From: a virus
IMG/VR virus record: IMGVR_UViG_3300028829_003355
Span: 1 to 45,446 of that record
Length of the DNA stretch: 45,446 nucleotides
Strand: one strand, 5' to 3'
The notes beneath the pieces are model-generated. The model searched no databases. It worked only from the letters and a program-made list of their open reading frames with translations, and had not been told where the DNA came from. This document shows positions 1-8,369 of this stretch, one piece after another (within the stretch, counting starts at the first letter, position 1; each line of letters begins with the position of its first letter). The translations under genes and the position numbers were made by a program.

Positions 1-3000
1 CCCTCCGACTTGCACGCGGTGCAAGGAAAAATCTTCAGACTGCGCCGTTACCCACCGGCTAGGAACGCAGCTTAACTCGTGGTTTCCCGGATAGCGCCGT
101 TCAAGGGTATACATAACAGTGTCGCTTGGCGCAGACCGCGCCGTTAGCTCTACGAAGGGAAACTGGGGTGCAGTCCCTCCGACGACACTGCGGATTTCGT
201 GATAATTCACATACTCCCGAGTAGTTTCCCCCATGAGTTTAGATACAGTTACACGTATGTAATCTGAGCTTGCGTTTGTAAAAGTTATTGGAGTAGTAAA
301 ATTTATCTCAGATAAATTGTATAGCCTGTCATTATAGAACGGCCCCCACTCGTACACGAACTCGTTTCTTAAATTAGTCCCTGTGCGGCCATCTAGCAGC
401 GATTCTTCCCAAAACTCATGGCCAGCGTAGTGTCCGTGCGCCCAAACAGCGCCGCTGCTAACGGGGGCTGTGTGCGTTTTTGTCCACAGTACGTCTGTTA
501 CCCCGTCTCCTACGTCTTGTTCTACAGAGCTATCAAAAAGTATTATATCGTAATCTACTGAATTGTATGTCCACTTATATCTATGCGATGTATTTCGCAC
601 GTACGATATTTCTTCTGTTTTAGGATTTAGACTAGATATATAACAAACAAAATTACCGCCGGTCGTGTAAGGACTGTTCGCGTGCGGCGTTGACGTGTCG
701 TAATACTGCACGCTAACGGGACCACTGCTGGTGACCGTGGGCAAAGGCGGAACTGTCTTATTCGCTTGAAAGTAAACAAATTCTTTGCCGCTAGGGAAAA
801 CAAGTTTCTGCTGTGCCCACATGTAGTGGTCCATACCCGTAGTGGACTGGTTGTGTAACAGATGCCCGTACCGAAAATCTGCGTATCCATACTGGTACCC
901 ATAAAAGTCTATAACCGATTGCACATGCTGTAACTGGTCGGCGTCATCGTAGTGGGGGAATATGTTGTAGCTTCCTTGCGCGGCCTGCGTGTATTGATTT
1001 TTAACAAGCTGGTATGTGTCTCCGCCCGCAGAAAACGTAGCCCCTACGTCGGTAGTAGCCGCGCTAACCACGTTAGTTACGGGCGTCTGTTGCGGCTGAA
1101 AAGTAAACCCACTAGTGGCGTTGTACTCCACGGTTCGCGGAATAGCGGCGCGCTGTGTGTACGGCAAGGTTGTTTGGAACGCAGGATCGGTGAAGTTAGT
1201 AGCGACACGGTTGTATTGCGTGGTAACGCTGTTGCTGCTTAGTTCGTAGGCGGTAAAACAAAACTTGTTACCGTCGCTAGAGAACTCCACGGTGCCCGCC
1301 CACTGCGGCACAAAACCGTTAGCGATAGTGAAGTCGTACTCGTCCTCTATGCCCCACGATACTCCCTGCGTTTCTGGTGTCCGCCACGGCAGGTCGTAAG
1401 ACTCAGACAAAGCGGCGGGAAACACCGCTACTATCACCTTTGCGCGCGTGCCCAATACCAGCGGGCCAGTGTAGCTGTTGTTGGTAGTGTAATTAATGTA
1501 TTGCGGCACGGCGTCCGTTTCCCAGTACACCACGCGAATCCAAGTCTGGCCGTCTTTCTCAAATGGGTGCGCGCCCGCCACGCACATAAACTCATCAGTA
1601 GCGAGGTCGGCGTCAGGAAAGGTTTGGTTAAGTTGGCCAGTATAAAAAGGCGCGTTATGCGGCGGTAGCTCATAAAACCTAGTGCCCAAGCTAAACCGAC
1701 GTATCTGGTACGCAGGGTAGCAATAGTGCGGGTTAGGCGAGTTATACATACCAACCCCGCCGGCGTACGTATTGACCGTAACATCAGGAGTAGGTACCCA
1801 TGTAAGCCGCTGGCAGAAATTTTCAGACCACACAGAAAGCCCCGGCTCGTCTTGTATTGGCGAGCTAGGGGGCAATTCGTTCCAGTACTGACCGGGCACC
1901 GCGTTAACGTCGAATATAGTATTTACTGTGCCGCTGTGCTCGCTACCGCCGACGTTTAAGCTAGCGCCTTTTACCAAAAAGTACGATGCTGAAGGGTGCG
2001 CCGTGTGTTTTTCAAAAACGTCTAGTAAGCTCAAAAACCCTCGGGTGTCCCAGTTAGTAGAGACAATCGCAGCGTAGTGCCCCGGAGAGTTACGCCAAAA
2101 ATCCGTAAGCCACTCCCCTATGCCTAACTGCCCGTTGCCTAAATCGTTGTAATACTGCACTAAAAGCGCATTTTCTACGGGGTTGTCGGCGTATGGAAGC
2201 CCCCACTCTTGGCCAGAGTGTGCAATGTGCCTACCAGCCGCTGTACGGAATCCCGGCATCCAATCGTAGTGCGAGTGGCCGAAGTAGCGGGGAGGGTTGA
2301 CCAATCCCATATAGTACGTACCGGCGTCACCAGTCTCGCCATCTCCACGCAAAGGCCGGTAAAACGGGGTTAGGCCAGAGCTATTTTCTGTCCGGTAAAA
2401 ATTAGTTTTCTGGAAGATGCCCTCTTTAACGAGGCTGGTGTACAGCAGTTCTTCCGGCCTGTGCGCGTAGTACTCGGTAGCTTCGGGTTCGCTAAACGCG
2501 CTTGCGTCTAACACTTTTGTGGTTATTACCTCTGGCTCACTAGACGCTGACTGCGAGTCGGCGCCTACACGTATGGCGGCAAAAAGCCCGCCCCCAAGCT
2601 CCGGTATCGTGCCTTCGTTAAAGTCAAACCAATCCGCAGGGGTATTGCTTTGGCCGTCGTTAAAGCTGTGTGGTTGGCCAAAAATAGGCGCCGTCGAGTA
2701 GCGGATTTCTCGGTCCAGAGGCCAAGGAAGCGGGTCACCGGTGTTTGTGTCTAGGTTATAGGAGTCGTTGGTGCGCCAAGTAGCTGTAGGCGTTAGGGTT
2801 TCCAGCCCCTCGGGAATACCGCCCACGTACTGCAAGTCGTCCATGTACTTGTTATTTCTATAGTTATTTATGAGTACTTGCGGAAGAACCCCACCGGACG
2901 TGTACTGCACATAGTCGTCTTGGTCTGTTATAACCGTCGCGTCAGGGGTTCCCGCCCGCATGGGTAGTCCAATACCGTCCGGCTCGGCGGCAGATACCGG

Positions 3001-3306
3001 CGTAAGCACCATACCTTCGGGGCGCCACGGCAGGTGTAGCTCGTAAAAAATGACTTCATCTTGTAGCAGCTGAGCTAGCTCAGAAGGCTCTGTAGGACGA
3101 GGTTGGGCCGTTATGTATATGGCTGCATTGTTTTCGGCTAACGCAACCCGCACGGTGCCAAACGGCAAATCGAACGTTTTTTCGTATTCAGCGAGGCTTA
3201 AAGAGGAACGCAAAGACGCCGCAATGTTCGCACATTGCAGCGCTTCGGGGAGTAAAGCCTGCGCAGCGGCTTCGTCCCCACTAAAAAAGACGTTGCCGCT
3301 GAACAC
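1..3306 (-). CDS. Partial large virion structural protein with a CAP/SCP-like domain
   Basis: I translated this frame by eye from a GTG at its right end to base 1 and found no stop, so at least 1102 residues are present and the C-terminus lies outside the window. The GTG starts two bases after the stop of the upstream gene and is the first usable start in a frame that opens only about 36 bases upstream; no good ribosome binding site is visible. The protein is rich in Tyr, Asn, Thr and Gly, with no signal peptide or membrane segment, as in tail or appendage proteins. Residues about 335-425 look like a CAP/SCP (YkwD-type) domain: YFGH with His344, then SGQEWG with Glu367, then RNSPGHYAAIV with His410. 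The rest is not recognised. Being last in the visible late operon, it is probably a tail or adsorption component (inference). Confidence 0.75.
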   Translation of the reverse strand, partial: MFSGNVFFSGDEAAAQALLPEALQCANIAASLRSSLSLAEYEKTFDLPFGTVRVALAENNAAIYITAQPRPTEPSELAQLLQDEVIFYELHLPWRPEGMVLTPVSAAEPDGIGLPMRAGTPDATVITDQDDYVQYTSGGVLPQVLINNYRNNKYMDDLQYVGGIPEGLETLTPTATWRTNDSYNLDTNTGDPLPWPLDREIRYSTAPIFGQPHSFNDGQSNTPADWFDFNEGTIPELGGGLFAAIRVGADSQSASSEPEVITTKVLDASAFSEPEATEYYAHRPEELLYTSLVKEGIFQKTNFYRTENSSGLTPFYRPLRGDGETGDAGTYYMGLVNPPRYFGHSHYDWMPGFRTAAGRHIAHSGQEWGLPYADNPVENALLVQYYNDLGNGQLGIGEWLTDFWRNSPGHYAAIVSTNWDTRGFLSLLDVFEKHTAHPSASYFLVKGASLNVGGSEHSGTVNTIFDVNAVPGQYWNELPPSSPIQDEPGLSVWSENFCQRLTWVPTPDVTVNTYAGGVGMYNSPNPHYCYPAYQIRRFSLGTRFYELPPHNAPFYTGQLNQTFPDADLATDEFMCVAGAHPFEKDGQTWIRVVYWETDAVPQYINYTTNNSYTGPLVLGTRAKVIVAVFPAALSESYDLPWRTPETQGVSWGIEDEYDFTIANGFVPQWAGTVEFSSDGNKFCFTAYELSSNSVTTQYNRVATNFTDPAFQTTLPYTQRAAIPRTVEYNATSGFTFQPQQTPVTNVVSAATTDVGATFSAGGDTYQLVKNQYTQAAQGSYNIFPHYDDADQLQHVQSVIDFYGYQYGYADFRYGHLLHNQSTTGMDHYMWAQQKLVFPSGKEFVYFQANKTVPPLPTVTSSGPVSVQYYDTSTPHANSPYTTGGNFVCYISSLNPKTEEISYVRNTSHRYKWTYNSVDYDIILFDSSVEQDVGDGVTDVLWTKTHTAPVSSGAVWAHGHYAGHEFWEESLLDGRTGTNLRNEFVYEWGPFYNDRLYNLSEINFTTPITFTNASSDYIRVTVSKLMGETTREYVNYHEIRSVVGGTAPQFPFVELTARSAPSDTVMYTLERRYPGNHELSCVPSRWVTAQSEDFSLHRVQVGG

Positions 3307-3308
3307 TT

Positions 3309-3884
3309 TTAGCTGTCGGTAAGTTCTACTTCGTACCCTAGCTCAAAAGTGTCGCCGTCGTTAACTTGGCGTGCCGCTGCGAAACGAGTCGCAGAAACCA
3401 GCGTACCAGTCGTTCCGCCTTTTACGTTGCTAGACAGTAAGCCTGCGCCGTAAATGTCGATAGCGGCAGAAGCGGCGATGGTGAACTGAGCATAAGAGGC
3501 CAAGTTACCAATCTTACCAGTCGCGGCAGAGCCAGCAGTCCACGCGGGGCGAGTAGTTTCGCTGTATCCCTCAGTGTTGCTGGTGATCTCAGTAGCGTTG
3601 CTGGTAAAGTTAGCCGCCGTCCAGTTAGAGGCCGGAGTAGCGTTGCCGCTGTAAGGGGCTAAGTACCACGCCGTAATAGGCGTCGTGCCGCCCAAAGCTG
3701 CGTCCAGCACGTACAAAATGCCTTCTGCTACTACCAAGTTTGGGTCAACACAAAGGTCTTTCCCGTTAACGCGGTGGTAGTATTTACCTTTGGCCATAAT
3801 TGATCCGTGGATCAAAAGCCCCTCGTCTGTTTGCTTAAAGTCGCCACGGTCGAGGAAAGTGGCGATCTCACTACGGTGCTTCAT
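3309..3884 (-). CDS. Putative tail/virion structural protein, 191 aa
   Basis: The frame is open further upstream, but the start used is the ATG of MKHRSEIATF: AGGAG lies 8 bases before it, and it follows the stop of the upstream gene by ten bases. The N-terminal part contains MAKGKYYHRVNGKD and a hydrophobic stretch VAEGILYVLDAALGG. The rest is Ala/Thr/Ser-rich beta-type sequence (TAWYLAPYSGNATP, EGYSETTRPAW). Similar small proteins occur in phage structural operons between beta-propeller-like and large tail proteins, but no biochemical role is known to me. No membrane segment or enzyme motif is seen. The position inside the late operon, with near-zero gaps on both sides, supports a virion role; the exact component cannot be named. 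Confidence 0.75.
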   Translation of the reverse strand: MKHRSEIATFLDRGDFKQTDEGLLIHGSIMAKGKYYHRVNGKDLCVDPNLVVAEGILYVLDAALGGTTPITAWYLAPYSGNATPASNWTAANFTSNATEITSNTEGYSETTRPAWTAGSAATGKIGNLASYAQFTIAASAAIDIYGAGLLSSNVKGGTTGTLVSATRFAAARQVNDGDTFELGYEVELTDS

Positions 3885-3894
3885 AATTGTGCTC

Positions 3895-4785
3895 CTATCG
3901 CGCAAAAGCATAGATGCGGTCGCCCTGTACGACCAAGTTTCTGGGTAGTAACGGTAGACCTTCGATATTACTAGCCTGTGGGTATGATACACTACCATCT
4001 GGTTTACCAACAGCAAAACCTACATCAGTAAACCATACCGCTACTTCTTCAGCTGTACCCACCAATTCTGGTGGCATATTCTGCGTGCCAGTCACTACTC
4101 TACCATAGGGGGCCGACTGTTTGCCTACAACACGCATCGTCCAGTTTTCTGGGGCTGTTCCTGCGAAAAAATACGTATTTTTAGCGCCGCCAACAAAAAC
4201 GCCGCCATCTAATGCGGCAAGCCACGTCGCCGGCTCTGGCAAACGTAAATAGTTGTGGGTAGCGCTGTGCGCGCCGTACTCCAGCGGCTCTGACCAACGA
4301 AGGGTGTGAGACCGCAAAACAAGTAGCCTGCCTCGCCAGTAGGCTAGATCGCGCCCCCCTTCAAGCTGTGTGTAGGCGTATTGCTGGTCGTGGAACTCCC
4401 TACCGGGGCGCTGGTTTACTATAAACGAGCTATCTCCACCGTCCGCAGAGATAAGGGTTTCGCCGTCTGTACATACCGGCCTATCTGTAACTACGGTCCA
4501 CGCCAATTTGTCACCATTGGTGTTCGCCGTTACTGTAAACCCGTTAGGAGATAGCTTACCAACCTGCGCGCCTCGGCCCGCATAAACGTCGCTACCGAAC
4601 GCAAAGATAGAGTGGTACTCCGAGGTGTCGTCTAGCAAAGAAAACGCGTGGCGCGACTCTACGGAGCCGTCACGGTCAATGTTGCAGTCCACCGCGTCGT
4701 ACAGCGCATCGGGGGTGAGCGAGTGAGGGTCAACAGTGTTGACTATACCTCGCAACCACGGCCCTATAGCCGGTGCGTCGGCCAT
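3895..4785 (-). CDS. Putative beta-propeller-like virion structural protein, 296 aa
   Basis: The start ATG overlaps the stop of the upstream fibre gene (TAATG), so the two are translationally coupled. The N-terminus (RGIVNTVDPHSLTPDALYDAVDCNIDRDGSVESR) has the pattern of a phage structural family in which each polypeptide begins with a statement-like 'dav N-D-G-x-v-x-R' block and continues as repeated four-stranded beta blades. Repeating units with hydrophobic-Gly turns are visible, for example SIFAFGSDVYAGRG, WRGRLLVLRSHTLRWSEP and GGVFVGGAKNTYFFAG. There is no signal peptide, membrane segment or catalytic motif. It probably forms part of the tail tube, neck or fibre attachment. The family call rests on pattern recognition only. 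Confidence 0.7.
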   Translation of the reverse strand: MADAPAIGPWLRGIVNTVDPHSLTPDALYDAVDCNIDRDGSVESRHAFSLLDDTSEYHSIFAFGSDVYAGRGAQVGKLSPNGFTVTANTNGDKLAWTVVTDRPVCTDGETLISADGGDSSFIVNQRPGREFHDQQYAYTQLEGGRDLAYWRGRLLVLRSHTLRWSEPLEYGAHSATHNYLRLPEPATWLAALDGGVFVGGAKNTYFFAGTAPENWTMRVVGKQSAPYGRVVTGTQNMPPELVGTAEEVAVWFTDVGFAVGKPDGSVSYPQASNIEGLPLLPRNLVVQGDRIYAFAR

Positions 4786-6893
4786 TATCCCGCGCTCACC
4801 TTCAGCGTACCGCTGTCATTCCAAAGTTGCCCTGCGACAGCTGGATCGCTCGTTGGTAGGTTGGGCAATTTTATTACAGAACCATTATTAACCCACTTAG
4901 AGCCGTCGTAGGTAAGGAGATCACCGTTCGATGGGGTTGTGATTGTAACGTCCGTTTCGTCCGTACCTAGCGGATTAGCCACCGGGATCGGATGCTCGGC
5001 TGGCGTGAAGTTACCAGTGTAGACCGGATCGCCAACAGTGATTCGGAAGTCGTCCATAAGGCCGTCGTACCAGCTGGCTTGCGCGGCTACGCCAGAAGCA
5101 GTGCCGCCTATCACCCACGCAAAGTCCCCTAAGTCAGCCGACGCGACGGCGGTGGACTCCTCGGTTCCGTTAAAGTAAACCTTGATGTTGGTCCCATCAT
5201 GGACAAAGGCAACGTGGTTCCACGCCGACGTAGACAGAGAGGAGGTTGCGTTCCGCTGGCTGCCGCCGTAGGATATGGCCGGTACTCCGTTGACGATCAT
5301 AAGCCAGCAAAACTGACCAGTAGGCGGTTTGGACGCAAAGTACTCTGTGTTAGCTACGCCAACTGGCTTCAACCACGTCTCAATACAGAACGGCTGCGTA
5401 CCGAAGTTAATCGTCTGGTCCGTCGTTATCCTGCTGCTGGTGGAGGGAAAGTTAATAGAACTAGCCCCGAAAACCTTGTCAGTCGTATTCAGCGTAGGAG
5501 TTGTGCCAGCGGTCGTGAACGTATAACCATTGAGGCTGTCATCCTGATCGTAAGCAACGTCCCCTTTCAACAGAAGCGTTGGGAGGACCACAGGAGCAGC
5601 GTCTGTCTGATCGTCTGCCCAAGCGTAATCCGAACCGTTCCAACTCAGGACTTGGTTAGCCGTAGCCGTGCTGGTGTTTAGGTGCGTATCAACGTCAGCG
5701 TTGGTGTACGAGCTAGGAGGCGTGCCTCCAGATAGCATAAGCACCCCGCTACTAGACCACAGCGCGTTAGAAATGCTTGGGTCAGCCGTAGGCAGGCCGG
5801 GGTGAAGCTCAACCGAGTTGGTAGAGTCGATTAGCGCAGAAGAATCCTGAACAGTTTTGACGCCAGAGACGGTGGCAGTGCCGTCTACTTGCACCGTGCT
5901 CGCTGAAACAACGCTAAGCGCGTGGGATACGGTCAAATCCGTTCCGGACTTAACGCTACTACCCATTGAAATGGTGCTGGTTCCAGAGACGTTGCCAAAA
6001 ATGTTGGTTCCAGACGGAGCGTCAAAAATGACACTAGACCCAAGGCTGACGCTTAGACGCCCTGCCGCTGCGGTTACAGGCTGGTTGTCTATTTGCACGG
6101 ACGAGTGGCGGGCAGCGCTTAGCGCAATCGCCGAACTAGAAAGCTCTGGACTACTGCTAGGAGCTATGTACACATGGCTGTTGTCGTACGAATAGATAGA
6201 GCGGCAGTTAAAAGTGCCACAGCTAACGTAAATAATCGACCCCGTGTCTGCCGTAAAATCAGTAGTAGCGACTACTGGGTTGGCGCTCGCGTTCCAGATT
6301 TGTAGGTAAGAGCCGCGATTTATATACAGGTCGCCTAAGTTACTAAACGAGTTAGTAGCGTCGTTGCTGTCGAACAGAAACGCGCCATTAGCCTGTAGGC
6401 TTAGCACGTTGCCCGCGTACCCAGCGGCGAACCCGTTTGCAAAGCGTACATTAGTGTTAGTGAACACCAGCGTACCGTTACCAATGGCGCCGTTTGTAAA
6501 GACGAGCCACGAGCCGAACCACTCAAAACTTATATAGGCGGTGCCTAGATCGTGGTTCAAACCCTGTAAATCAACGGTAATAAAACCGGCTCGTTGGCGA
6601 CCATTACCCGATACTTCCCACGCGGTCGCGTGGCGTTGCGCCAAAAAGTACTCGGATAACGCGGCTACCGTAGCGAAGTCCCCGCCCGCGCCTACCGTAT
6701 AGGTAGCCACAGCGTCGATTTCGGAGCCTCCACCGCCAGAGAAATAGTCTAAGCTAGCCCATGCCGTAGTGCCGTCGCCCAACTTAAACGTATTAGTGTC
6801 GGATTCTACGCCGATCTCGCCTGCGCCAAGGACAGGGTTAGTTGCTGTCCAGTTAGCCGCAGTGTCTCGGCGGTGAAGAATTTGGTTAGCCAT
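4785..6893 (-). CDS. Tail fibre / adhesin with LamG-like domain, 702 aa
   Basis: The N-terminal 45 residues (MANQILHRRDTAAN, then GAGEIGVESDTNTFKLGDG) match the module that opens many phage tail fibres; the same type of start recurs in two other genes of this window. Residues about 70-400 are Ser/Thr/Asn-rich with short regular beta repeats, as expected for a right-handed beta-helix. Residues about 440-630 form a concanavalin/LamG-like fold: FCIETWLKPVG, SAWNHVAFVHDGTNIKVYFNG and YDGLMDDFRIT are typical. The tail ends with another short 'GDLLTYDGSKWVNN' fibre motif. The likely role is carbohydrate recognition on the host surface. GAGGAG sits 8 bases before the ATG, and the gene overlaps its upstream neighbour by 8 bases. 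Confidence 0.85.
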   Translation of the reverse strand: MANQILHRRDTAANWTATNPVLGAGEIGVESDTNTFKLGDGTTAWASLDYFSGGGGSEIDAVATYTVGAGGDFATVAALSEYFLAQRHATAWEVSGNGRQRAGFITVDLQGLNHDLGTAYISFEWFGSWLVFTNGAIGNGTLVFTNTNVRFANGFAAGYAGNVLSLQANGAFLFDSNDATNSFSNLGDLYINRGSYLQIWNASANPVVATTDFTADTGSIIYVSCGTFNCRSIYSYDNSHVYIAPSSSPELSSSAIALSAARHSSVQIDNQPVTAAAGRLSVSLGSSVIFDAPSGTNIFGNVSGTSTISMGSSVKSGTDLTVSHALSVVSASTVQVDGTATVSGVKTVQDSSALIDSTNSVELHPGLPTADPSISNALWSSSGVLMLSGGTPPSSYTNADVDTHLNTSTATANQVLSWNGSDYAWADDQTDAAPVVLPTLLLKGDVAYDQDDSLNGYTFTTAGTTPTLNTTDKVFGASSINFPSTSSRITTDQTINFGTQPFCIETWLKPVGVANTEYFASKPPTGQFCWLMIVNGVPAISYGGSQRNATSSLSTSAWNHVAFVHDGTNIKVYFNGTEESTAVASADLGDFAWVIGGTASGVAAQASWYDGLMDDFRITVGDPVYTGNFTPAEHPIPVANPLGTDETDVTITTPSNGDLLTYDGSKWVNNGSVIKLPNLPTSDPAVAGQLWNDSGTLKVSAG

Positions 6894-7107
6894 CAGAAGT
6901 CTCCTCGGGGACCGTAGCTTCTTTAAATGCGCCTACAAACGCGCGCTTGGCTACTTCTACTTGGTCTAGCTGAAAGTGTAGGGACATAGCCTTTTTGTGT
7001 AGATCGTCGATCTGCTTCAGCAAATACGCTTGGTGCGCGGATAGCTCAGCCGGGTTGTACTCTACGCCGTCGATAGAAATAGTCTGTGTGGGTTCGTTCG
7101 CGGTCAT
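6886..7107 (-). CDS. Small hypothetical protein with coiled-coil character, 73 aa
   Basis: The start is the ATG of MTANEPTQTI, because AAGGAC lies 7 bases upstream; a longer frame beginning at an upstream codon would overlap the endolysin gene without a ribosome site. The protein opens with a short beta-type stretch (ISIDGVEYNPAEL) and then carries a long amphipathic helix (AHQAYLLKQIDDLHKKAMSL and onward) that could form a coiled coil. No enzyme motif is seen. Many phages carry small proteins of this shape beside fibre or lysis genes, some acting as chaperones or trimerisation partners, but that is not shown here. It lies between the endolysin and the LamG fibre in one operon. Confidence 0.65.
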   Translation of the reverse strand: MTANEPTQTISIDGVEYNPAELSAHQAYLLKQIDDLHKKAMSLHFQLDQVEVAKRAFVGAFKEATVPEETSDG

Positions 7108-7118
7108 GTTATATGTCC

Positions 7119-7490
7119 TTAATAAGTCCAAAAAGCGGGAGAAGGCGCTGTAAGGCTTGTATCCAAGTGGACGTATCGTCCGCTAGTCGGCCCTTTTTGG
7201 TGTGCGCCTATACGCTTTATACCACACCGCCGCGCCGCGTCAAAAAGACGCAACGCTTTGTCCCCATACACTAAAAGGTCTACTGCTCTACCCTGCGCGT
7301 GCGCCCCCGGCGCCGGCTTAGCGGCTTCTATAGGGTGCTTAAAGCACCGATAACCACTAGAAACGGGCAAAGGGAAGCCGCAATCAGCACGGATGTTGTT
7401 AAGTATGTCCAAAAATTCATCGTCAAAATAAACCTCGCCGCCGCATTTGCCGCATTTGCACTGTAATTCGGAAAGCGAGAAATAACTCAT
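7119..7490 (-). CDS. Endolysin, peptidase M15 family (L-Ala-D-Glu / D-Ala-D-Ala type)
   Basis: This 123-residue protein has the M15_3-type zinc peptidase pattern: SSGYRCFKHP (45-52), GAHAQGRAVDL with His64 and Asp71, and RYVHLD with His108, which give the expected His/Asp/His zinc site. The N-terminus has three clustered cysteines (CKCGKCGG), common in phage members of this family. It would cleave the peptide stem of peptidoglycan during lysis. There is no signal peptide or SAR segment, so release should depend on the holin next door. The ATG overlaps the holin stop (ATGA). The length is usual for a single-domain phage M15 enzyme. The exact bond cut cannot be told from sequence. Confidence 0.88.
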   Translation of the reverse strand: MSYFSLSELQCKCGKCGGEVYFDDEFLDILNNIRADCGFPLPVSSGYRCFKHPIEAAKPAPGAHAQGRAVDLLVYGDKALRLFDAARRCGIKRIGAHQKGPTSGRYVHLDTSLTAPSPAFWTY

Positions 7491-7891
7491 TTCTTAATTG
7501 TTTGGGCGATTTTTTCGCCGCTGCGCCCTAAAATATAACCTCCGATTCCAATGGAGATAAGGTTATACAGCGCGTCGTAGTCTTCTTGGGTAAGCCCTTC
7601 AGCAGAAAAACCAAACCACCGCGCTACTACTAACCCGAGGAACGTCAGCATAGTAACGGGGCGCCAGTTAGCTGTTAACCAGTGCTTCGACGACGCTTCG
7701 GCATGGACTATCTTGGCCTTGCCCTCAAGCATAGACGTTTCGTACTCAAACACCCGCTGCATCGCGGCGGCTTGAACGTCGAGCAGGTGGCCCTGCGCTT
7801 TAAGTCTTTCTTCTTCGGAAGTGTGCAGTTCGTCTACTAGCTCTGCGGCAGGTTTAAAAATGCCTGCAATTAAATCGGTAACTGCCAGCAT
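7487..7891 (-). CDS. Holin, three-TM 'GTA holin' type
   Basis: The 134-residue protein has an N-terminal amphipathic part (LIAGIFKPAAELVDELHTSEEERLK), a long helix, then hydrophobic segments around 76-95 (WRPVTMLTFLGLVVARWFGF) and 108-125 (LYNLISIGIGGYILGRSG). This arrangement, with the ANWRPVTM motif before the first strong membrane segment and GGYILGRSGEK after the second, is that of the family named holin of 3TMs for gene-transfer release. It would permeabilise the inner membrane to let out the endolysin encoded immediately downstream. The ATG overlaps the upstream stop (TAATG) with AAGGCGG before it. The neighbours (endolysin, TM/coiled-coil protein) support the role. Confidence 0.82.
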   Translation of the reverse strand: MLAVTDLIAGIFKPAAELVDELHTSEEERLKAQGHLLDVQAAAMQRVFEYETSMLEGKAKIVHAEASSKHWLTANWRPVTMLTFLGLVVARWFGFSAEGLTQEDYDALYNLISIGIGGYILGRSGEKIAQTIKK

Positions 7892-8142
7892 TACTTGTCC
7901 GCCTTTTTATCTAACTTGTTGTCGATAGTGTCTAGCTTCGTGTGTAGCCGCGTAAACTCCGCACGAAGCTCCTCTCTAGTGACGTACTCGCCCGCGACGA
8001 GCACTTCAATACGAGACACTTTGTCGGCTAACTCGTCGTCCGCCTGTTGCAAATCGCGCACGGCGTCCCACAGAGACTTCATAATCCAGCCAAAAACGCC
8101 TGCTGTAAGCGTTATAATAGTATTAACTACACCCTGATCCAT
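7891..8142 (-). CDS. Membrane-anchored coiled-coil protein of the lysis cassette, 83 aa
   Basis: Residues 4-22 (GVVNTIITLTAGVFGWIMK) form one membrane segment; the rest is a charged helix (VRDLQQADDELADKVSRIEV, LRAEFTRLHTKLDTIDNKLD) with heptad spacing. The likely topology is N-out or N-in single pass with a cytoplasmic or periplasmic coiled coil. Proteins of this shape are common next to holins, where they may be second holins, antiholins or spanin-like components; the sequence alone does not decide. It has no lipobox, so it is not an outer-membrane spanin. It lies directly upstream of the holin, sharing the TAATG junction. AGGGA precedes the ATG. Confidence 0.7.
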   Translation of the reverse strand: MDQGVVNTIITLTAGVFGWIMKSLWDAVRDLQQADDELADKVSRIEVLVAGEYVTREELRAEFTRLHTKLDTIDNKLDKKADK

Positions 8143-8180
8143 ACCAGTCCCTGTGATATATCGGTTGCGCCTATGTGCGA

Positions 8181-8369
8181 TTATATATCAGCTTCTTTTT
8201 CGATGCCATAAATTAGGTAGTACTCGCCGCATTCTACGCATACTACAGCGTGGTTTTCTTCGTCCCCATGAAACGTCTGCCAAGAAAAGCTGCCTGCGCC
8301 GCACTCACTGCAATACCTGTCGTACGCATCGTCACCGCGCCACCCCGACAAATCTACTACGTCACCCAT
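8181..8369 (-). CDS. Small zinc-ribbon-like protein, 62 aa
   Basis: Two CxxC pairs (YCSECGAG at 19-26 and VCVECGEY at 43-50) are spaced like a zinc ribbon. The remainder is acidic with a short C-terminal beta strand (YYLIYGIEKE). No catalytic motif is visible. The ATG overlaps the end of the metallophosphoesterase gene by eight bases and has AAGGA upstream, so it is part of the same transcript. It could be a metal-binding adaptor for nucleic acid or protein, but no function is assigned. It separates the phosphoesterase from the lysis genes. Confidence 0.65.
   Translation of the reverse strand: MGDVVDLSGWRGDDAYDRYCSECGAGSFSWQTFHGDEENHAVVCVECGEYYLIYGIEKEADI

Noticed and set aside
1064-1076. 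CTAAC and GTTAG close together in the late structural gene
   Set aside because: The centre has three bases (CAC) rather than two, so it does not match the dispersed palindrome and is probably chance.
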